64,000 nucleotides of DNA, taken from contig NZ_JAEMHM010000026.1 of NCBI RefSeq assembly GCF_016458275.1, positions 1 to 64,000 of the forward strand. Reading direction: 5' to 3'. Below, one piece after another: positions 59,411 through 64,000 of the stretch. This DNA comes from Geomesophilobacter sediminis. GTDB lineage: Bacteria > Desulfobacterota > Desulfuromonadia > Geobacterales > Geobacteraceae. The stretch's first letter is position 1, and every line of letters starts with the position of its first letter. The notes beneath the pieces are model-generated. The model searched no databases. It was not told where the DNA came from and saw only the letters and a program-made list of their open reading frames with translations. Both the position numbers and the translations under genes were made by a program.

Positions 59411-60002
59411 GGGGGCAAGTCATTATGTTCGACCATGCGAACATCTGACCTGCTATGTATGGGGCGCAGCTTGCTGCGCCCCTTTTTATTTCCGGTTTAC
59501 CAACCAACTCGTGCCCAAGCTCCAGCGTGGGAACGAGTTGCTCTGGACACCCCGTGCCCACGCGGCGGACGGCGGTGGATAGGATGGTGGGCAGAGCGGC
59601 TGCCCACCCTACGACTCCCCCCTTTGGCGAAGGGGGGCTGGGGGGGATTTGCCGTTGAGGTTTTGCTATAGGATCAACCAGACTTGAAAAACCTTACAAG
59701 CAAATCCCTCTAAATCCCTCTCATTCAAAGGGGGACTTCAGGGTTACAAAGGTTGCGGTTGATTCCGCCCTTAAAAGGGCTCTTCCCCTCGCTGCCGCAA
59801 CGTCTCCGGCCGCTGTAGAATATTCCCCGCGTTCCTGCCGAATATACCTCATGAACCTTTCCGGAAATTCTCTCTGTTTCATATTTTCGATGTAATTCAG
59901 GCATGTTAAGATCAAGCGTCCCGTTGGCATGAACCTTGTTATCTACTGCTCCGTAACCGTTGTTCATCTCCGTTCATACGGAACAGTAAAAAGGTTCAAA
60001 AG
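59411..60002. other. Terminator, repeats and upstream region of the HMA-like gene
   Basis: No gene. A terminator GGGGCGCAGC-TTGCT-GCGCCCC + TTTTTA is at about 59459-59487. CCCCCT/AGGGGG palindromes occur at 59612-59653 and 59701-59738. The 15-mer GCTGTAGAATATTCC (59812-59826) and the 12-mer CCGTTGGCATGA (59921-59932) recur before the TolC-family gene. A possible sigma-54 promoter is at 59925-59940. Confidence 0.7.
59925..59940 (+). promoter_or_regulatory. Possible sigma-54 promoter of the HMA/DUF2318/ABC operon
   Basis: TGGC-ATGAACC-TTGTT fits the -24/-12 form with a seven-base spacer; the -12 has GT where GC is preferred. It lies 63 bases before the first gene of the operon. Confidence 0.35.
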
Positions 60003-60428
60003 ATGGCAAGACCCAGGATTCAAAATGTCGCTCTTATCATTGCCGCGGTGCTGATCCTGATCGGATTCGGCTTCGCGGTGCGGGTGCGGCCCACGGCGGA
60101 CCGCGTGGCCCTGCTCTCTACCCGTGGCATGACCGGCGGGTGCTGTACCTCAGCCGTGCAAAAGGTTTTGCAGAGCTTGCGGGGGGTGGCTTCGGTCCGG
60201 ATCGACCGCGCGGAGGCAAAGGTCATTGTGGGATTCGATTCCCGGAAGACCGCCCCGGTGAACCTTGCTGCCGCGGTCAGCGCAGCCGGTTATCCGACCC
60301 AGGTGCAGAAAGTCGAGACGGTCGAGGAGTTCCGCAGCGAGTCGGCAAAAAGAGGCGGCCCAACCGGTCCGGACCAGACGGCTCAGACTGACGGTTGCGG
60401 CGGCTGCTGCAGCCAGAACCGGAACTGA
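60003..60428 (+). CDS. Membrane-anchored HMA-like protein
   Basis: A 141-residue protein. One N-terminal membrane helix (about 8-25). A heavy-metal-associated-type fold follows: TRGMTGGCCTSAVQKVLQSL, VASVRIDRAEAKVIVGFD, LAAAVSAAGYPTQVQKVE. The metal motif is shifted: GMTGGCC in place of GMTCxxC, so the Cys are adjacent. The C-terminal tail ends DGCGGCCSQNRN with three more Cys. The start has AAAAGGTTC upstream. It is first in a four-gene operon with DUF2318 and an ABC transporter; a metal-delivery role is likely but unproven. Confidence 0.8.
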   Translation: MARPRIQNVALIIAAVLILIGFGFAVRVRPTADRVALLSTRGMTGGCCTSAVQKVLQSLRGVASVRIDRAEAKVIVGFDSRKTAPVNLAAAVSAAGYPTQVQKVETVEEFRSESAKRGGPTGPDQTAQTDGCGGCCSQNRN

Positions 60429-60463
60429 CCTCGAAACAAAGGTGAACATAAGGAGATCAACCA

Positions 60464-60940
60464 GTGAGCATCGAGAGGAAATCGAACAAGGTGAAATGGA
60501 TTATCGCGGCGGTCGGCGCCGTTTTACTGGCGGCCGGGGTTGTTTCCGCCTTCAGCATTCCCGGGATCGGCAAGGGTGAGAAGGTCAAGCCGGCAAACGG
60601 AATGATTACGGTGCCGCTGGGCCAGGTTTCCGACGGCAAGGCCCACTTCTATCGGCTTGAAGACGGCGGCAAGGAGATCCGGTTCTTTATCGCCAAAGGT
60701 GCCGATGGCGCGATCCACACCGCGTTCGATGCCTGCGATGTCTGTTACCGCGAGAAGAAAGGGTACGACCAGCAGGGTGAGTTCATGGTCTGCAAGAACT
60801 GCAACCGCAAGTTCGCCATCAGCCGGATCGGCGCCGAGGCCGGTGGCGGATGCAACCCCTCCGCCCTCAACCACACCGGGAACGCCGGCAAAATCGCCAT
60901 CCGGATTGCCGACATCAAAGCCGGCGCCCGGTTCTTCTAA
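60464..60940 (+). CDS. DUF2318 Cys-rich membrane-anchored protein
   Basis: A 158-residue protein anchored by one helix (about 10-30). Residues 85-135 hold the DUF2318 Cys cluster: FDACDVCYREKKGYDQQGE-F, then MVCKNCNRKFAISRIG and GGGCNP. Five Cys plus nearby His could hold a metal or cluster. GTG start with AAGGAGATC upstream. In Campylobacter and others a DUF2318 protein sits with the same kind of ABC permease/ATPase in an iron-uptake locus (p19/Ftr type); here FTR1 and P19 genes are absent from the window. Confidence 0.87.
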   Translation: MSIERKSNKVKWIIAAVGAVLLAAGVVSAFSIPGIGKGEKVKPANGMITVPLGQVSDGKAHFYRLEDGGKEIRFFIAKGADGAIHTAFDACDVCYREKKGYDQQGEFMVCKNCNRKFAISRIGAEAGGGCNPSALNHTGNAGKIAIRIADIKAGARFF

Positions 60941-60964
60941 ACGCTGTACCCCGCCGAGGAACTA

Positions 60965-62125
60965 ATGAAACTGCACAACATCTCCATCAACAACCTGCGC
61001 CGCCGCAAGGCGAAGATGGCCTTTCTGACCATCGGGCTCGCGGTCGGCATCGCCACTATCGTCACCCTGATTACCCTCACCAAGTCGATGGCCGGCGACA
61101 TCGAGCGCAAGATGGACGAATTCGGCGCCAACATCCTGATTACCCCGCAGAGCAACCGCCTCGCCATGAACTACGGCGGGATCAGCCTGGGGGGGATCAG
61201 CTTCGACCAGAAGGAGATCAAGGAAGCGGATCTGGCCAAGATCGCCACCATCAAGAACAGCAAGAACATCTCGGCGGTGGCTCCCAAGGTGCTCGGCGGT
61301 GCCAAGGTGCGCAGCCACGACGTCCTGCTGGTCGGAGTTCAGTTCGACAAGGAACTGCGCATGAAACAGTGGTGGAAAATCTTCGGCGACGTCCCGAAGG
61401 CGGAAAACGAGCTCCTGCTGGGAAGTGACGCGGCCAAGGTGCTCAGCGTGATGACCGGCGACACCCTGACGGTGAACGGTGAGACGATGAAGGTCGCCGG
61501 CATCCTGGATCAGACCGGTTCCCAGGACGACTCCCTGGTTTTCGGCCAGCTCAGGAAGGTGCAGACGCTCCTCGGGAAAGAAGGGAAAATCAGCCTGGTC
61601 GAGGTCGCCGCGCTCTGCTCCGGCTGCCCCATCTCGGACATGGTGAACCAGATCGCCGAACTGCTGCCGGACGCCAAGGTGAACGCAATCCAGCAGGTCG
61701 TGGAGGGGAGACTGAAGGCGCTGGACCAGTTCCGCCGGTTCTCTTTCGCCATGGCCGGCGTGGTGGTGCTGATCGGATCGCTGATCGTCTTCGTGACCAT
61801 GATGGGGAGCGTCACCGAGCGGACCACCGAAATCGGCGTCTTCCGCGCCATTGGTTTCCGGAAATCGCACGTGATGCGGATCATCCTGCTGGAGGCCGGA
61901 CTGGTGAGCCTGCTCGCCGGTTTCGTTGGCTACGGCGTGGGAATGGGCGGGGCGAAGTTGGCCCTGCCGTTCATGGCCGAAAGCAAGACGGCGGTCCTGG
62001 TTTGGGATCCTATGGTCGCGGTCCTGGCCCTTGGGCTGGCGCTGGTGCTGGGGCTGCTGGCGAGCCTCTACCCGGCGCTGCACGCCAGCAAGATGGACCC
62101 GACCGAAGCTCTCCGGGCGCTCTGA
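60965..62125 (+). CDS. FtsX/MacB-type ABC permease
   Basis: A 386-residue inner-membrane protein with one N-terminal helix (about 18-40), a periplasmic domain (about 45-250) and three C-terminal helices (about 262-284, 315-335, 350-372), the MacB/FtsX plan. It ends ASLYPALHASKMDPTEALRA. A CSGCPIS in the periplasmic part could bind metal. It starts 24 bases after the DUF2318 gene and is followed 12 bases later by its ATPase. Confidence 0.92.
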   Translation: MKLHNISINNLRRRKAKMAFLTIGLAVGIATIVTLITLTKSMAGDIERKMDEFGANILITPQSNRLAMNYGGISLGGISFDQKEIKEADLAKIATIKNSKNISAVAPKVLGGAKVRSHDVLLVGVQFDKELRMKQWWKIFGDVPKAENELLLGSDAAKVLSVMTGDTLTVNGETMKVAGILDQTGSQDDSLVFGQLRKVQTLLGKEGKISLVEVAALCSGCPISDMVNQIAELLPDAKVNAIQQVVEGRLKALDQFRRFSFAMAGVVVLIGSLIVFVTMMGSVTERTTEIGVFRAIGFRKSHVMRIILLEAGLVSLLAGFVGYGVGMGGAKLALPFMAESKTAVLVWDPMVAVLALGLALVLGLLASLYPALHASKMDPTEALRAL

Positions 62126-62137
62126 GAGGAAAACATC

Positions 62138-62803
62138 ATGGCACTTATCAAGATCGACAACGTCAAGAAACAGTACGTTACCGGAAGCGACACCGTGGAA
62201 GCGCTGCGCGGCGTGGACATCAGCATTGCGGAGGGGGAATTCGTCACCATCATGGGGCAATCCGGTTCCGGGAAGAGCACGCTGCTCTCGATCCTGGGCG
62301 GGATGAACCACCCGAGCACCGGGTCGGTGGAAATGGCGGGGATCAAACTCTACGAACTGCCCGGCGAGAAGCTCGCCGACTTTCGCGCCGAGAACCTCGG
62401 CTTCGTGTTCCAGTCCTTCCACCTGATCCCCTATCTGACCGCGGTGGAGAACGTCATGCTGCCGCTGGCCATCTCCCGCCTCGGCAACAAGGCGAAAAAG
62501 GAGAAAGCCCTGGCCGCGCTGGACCAGGTCGGACTGGCCGCGAAGGGAGACCGTCTGCCGAACCAGTTGTCCGGTGGCGAGCAGGAGCGGGTCGCCATTG
62601 CCCGGGCCATCGTCAACGATCCGAAGATCCTTTTGGCCGATGAGCCGACCGGTAACCTCGATTCCAAGACCAGCGACGAAGTGATGGCCTTGTTTCGTGA
62701 GCTCAACCGCAACGGGCAGACGGTCGTCATGGTCACCCACAACCCGGAAAACTGCCAATACGCCGACCGCACCATCCGGCTCAAGGACGGGATGGTCGCC
62801 TGA
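62138..62803 (+). CDS. LolD/MacB-type ABC ATPase
   Basis: A 221-residue ATPase. Walker A GQSGSGKSTLLSIL, Q-loop FVFQSFHLIPYLTAVENVML, signature LSGGEQERVAIARA, Walker B ILLADEPTGNLDSK, switch VTHNPEN (His). With the permease it forms a type VII-like ABC transporter that works on the periplasmic side rather than moving solutes through the membrane (family knowledge). A strong terminator follows. Confidence 0.94.
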   Translation: MALIKIDNVKKQYVTGSDTVEALRGVDISIAEGEFVTIMGQSGSGKSTLLSILGGMNHPSTGSVEMAGIKLYELPGEKLADFRAENLGFVFQSFHLIPYLTAVENVMLPLAISRLGNKAKKEKALAALDQVGLAAKGDRLPNQLSGGEQERVAIARAIVNDPKILLADEPTGNLDSKTSDEVMALFRELNRNGQTVVMVTHNPENCQYADRTIRLKDGMVA

Positions 62804-62830
62804 CCGCATCGCGATGAGTACTGGTAGCAA

Positions 62831-62872
62831 ACAAGCGGCCCCTTCCCGGCGGGAGGGGCCGCTTGTTTTTTC
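62831..62872 (+). terminator. Strong intrinsic terminator after the ABC operon
   Basis: AAGCGGCCCCT and AGGGGCCGCTT arms with TCCCGGCGGG in the loop, followed by GTTTTTT. It clearly ends the four-gene unit. Confidence 0.88.
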
Positions 62873-63404
62873 GGATCATCCCCCAGACAAAGGTCCGTCC
62901 TTTGATCCCCCTTCGGCAAAGCAGGGGGGGATTTGCCTCCGGGATGTCCCCAAGGCCTTTAGACGGAGCTCAAACCTTAAAACCAAATCCCCCTAAATCC
63001 CCCTTTTTCAAAGGGGGACTCGGTCGGTTGCGGGCGCAGCATGCTGCACCCCTATGTATGTCGTCGCCGTTTGCTGTAGGAGCGACATTCCTGTCGCGAT
63101 TTCCAGCCGACTACCAGGCATCCGAGCCAGCTCCCATCCAACACCTGCCAATGCCTATCTTGGATGGCAGGCTCATCGCGACAAGAATGTCGCTCTTACA
63201 GCGATACACTCAGCATGCTTTTTTCCCCTTAATAAGATCTCAAATATCCCGATTACTAAACAAGCAGAAGAATAATCTCATTCATGCTGTAGAATATTCC
63301 TCATTGTTTTGCGGCCCATGCTTTGAAGTGATCGGAAGTACAGCTACTTACCGTTGGCATGACCTGTGAAGATACAATTGCAGCACACGTTTTATGGAGT
63401 GGTC
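62873..63404. repeat. Repeat-rich gap before the TolC-family gene
   Basis: No gene. CCCCCT/AGGGGG palindromes at 62902-62935 and 62983-63020; REP modules TAGGAGCGACATTCCTGTCG (about 63077-63098) and ATCGCGACAAGAATGTCGCT (about 63175-63200). The 15-mer GCTGTAGAATATTCC (63286-63300) and CCGTTGGCATGA (63351-63362) match those before the HMA-like gene. Confidence 0.8.
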
Positions 63405-64000
63405 ATGAAATCTCGCTCGTACATCTTGATCGTCCCGTTGATCCTGCTTTGTTTTGCCAGAGTCGGATTAGCCGAAGAAGCAAAGCCTGCTGAGAACCTC
63501 TCCCGCCTGGAAGAGACCGCCGTCGCCAACAACCCGGAGGTGAAGTCCTCCGAGGCGCGCTGGCAGATGTTCCGCAGCCGGGTTGCCCAGGCCGGCACCT
63601 TCGACGACCCGATGCTCATGCTGAAGATCCAGAACGGCCTCATCACCGATCCGCTCAACTTCAGCAAGGACTCGATGACCCAGAAGGTCGTCGGTATCTC
63701 GCAGCAGATCCCCTATTTTGGCAAACGGAAGCTCAGGGAAGAGGTGGCGGCCAAGGAGGCGGAGTCGTACCGCTGGCTGGTGGAAGAGCGCAAACTCGAG
63801 CTGCGGCGGATGGTCGCGGAGACCTACTACCAGATCTATTTCGCGGACCGCTCCCTGGAGATCGTGAAGCGGAACATCAGGATCCTGGACGATTTCATCA
63901 CCCTGGCCGAGACCAAGTACTCGGTCGGGCAGGGGGCGCAGCAGGACGTCTTCAAGGCCCAGGTGGAGCGCTCCAAGATGCTCGACATGCAGATCTCCCT
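63405..64000 (+). CDS. TolC-family outer-membrane efflux protein (partial, runs off the window)
   Basis: The first 198 codons of a gene cut by the window end. TGGAGTGGTC precedes the ATG. A signal peptide (MKSRSYILIVPLILLCFARV, cut near residue 23) leads to the outer-membrane efflux protein pattern: LEETAVANNPEVKSSEARWQ, TFDDPMLMLKIQNGL, VGISQQIPYFGKRKLREEVA, KYSVGQGAQQDVFKAQVERS. This form (NPEVKSSEAR, GKRKLREEVA) is typical of CusC/CzcC-like heavy-metal efflux outer-membrane factors. It probably heads an RND efflux operon beyond the window. Confidence 0.9.
   Translation, partial: MKSRSYILIVPLILLCFARVGLAEEAKPAENLSRLEETAVANNPEVKSSEARWQMFRSRVAQAGTFDDPMLMLKIQNGLITDPLNFSKDSMTQKVVGISQQIPYFGKRKLREEVAAKEAESYRWLVEERKLELRRMVAETYYQIYFADRSLEIVKRNIRILDDFITLAETKYSVGQGAQQDVFKAQVERSKMLDMQIS

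Noticed and set aside
63355-63370. Sigma-54 promoter before the TolC-family gene
   Set aside because: TGGC is present, but the -12 element reads GTGA in place of TTGC, so the match fails.

Overview
The window looks like chromosome from a Geobacter-type bacterium (Geobacterales, Desulfuromonadota; Geobacter, Geomonas or Citrifermentans-like). The reasons are the high GC content, the density of two-component, chemotaxis and cyclic-di-GMP genes, a multihaem cytochrome/porin operon, a HypF gene, and the order DUF177-rpmF-plsX-fabD-fabG-acpP-fabF-rpiB-glyA. No rRNA, tRNA, CRISPR array or intact transposase was found. The identification is an inference from gene content; no database was searched.

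Layout. 1-1.7 kb is an accessory edge of AT-richer small genes, including an NTF2-fold immunity-like lipoprotein or secreted protein, plus remnants resembling REP elements. 1.7-8.5 kb holds a periplasmic sugar-type binding protein paired with a large hybrid histidine kinase. This pair is flanked by two related copies of a small decayed locus on the minus strand; one copy carries a roughly 600-bp minisatellite of 21-bp units. 8.9-19.2 kb is ordinary chromosome: a DUF2520 protein, a poly-HAMP chemoreceptor, a glycerophosphodiesterase translationally coupled to an unusual acyltransferase/hydrolase fusion, a HAD phosphatase, RsgA and a spermidine-synthase-like protein. 19.4-23.7 kb is a signalling block of two histidine kinases and a degenerate GGDEF protein. 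23.8-32.7 kb holds hypF, a PilZ protein, a class III aminotransferase, a J-domain membrane protein, a MshEN-receiver protein, amt with a good sigma-54 promoter, and a TPR protein followed by a 31-residue membrane protein.

33.9-39.7 kb is a six-gene operon: an orphan MlaF-like ATPase, a lipoprotein multihaem cytochrome, a beta-barrel porin, an ABC-type binding protein, a lone receiver and a small protein with a Cys-rich tail. It looks like an outer-membrane electron conduit with its own accessory proteins. 39.7-48.5 kb has a YfcE-type phosphodiesterase, SppA and the fatty-acid/ribosomal-protein operon (lacking fabH) through glyA. 49-58 kb has a small secreted protein, an acetyl-CoA synthetase, a radical SAM protein, a Fis-tailed protein, ComEC and a receiver-GAF-GGDEF cyclase whose receiver lacks its phosphoacceptor. 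58.1-64 kb has hisS, then an HMA-like protein, a DUF2318 protein and an FtsX/LolD-type ABC transporter, followed by the start of a TolC-family gene. These last genes together suggest metal handling at the envelope.

Intergenic space is rich in two dispersed palindrome families (a REP type with GCGCCTGGAAAGGCGC or CGACAAGAATGTCG cores, and a CCCCCTTTG/CAAAGGGGG type). These account for most gaps longer than 300 bases. The best candidates for something undescribed are the porin-cytochrome operon with its accessory genes, the HMA/DUF2318/ABC/TolC cluster, the GDPD plus acyltransferase-hydrolase pair, and the duplicated small-peptide locus that has expanded into a minisatellite.
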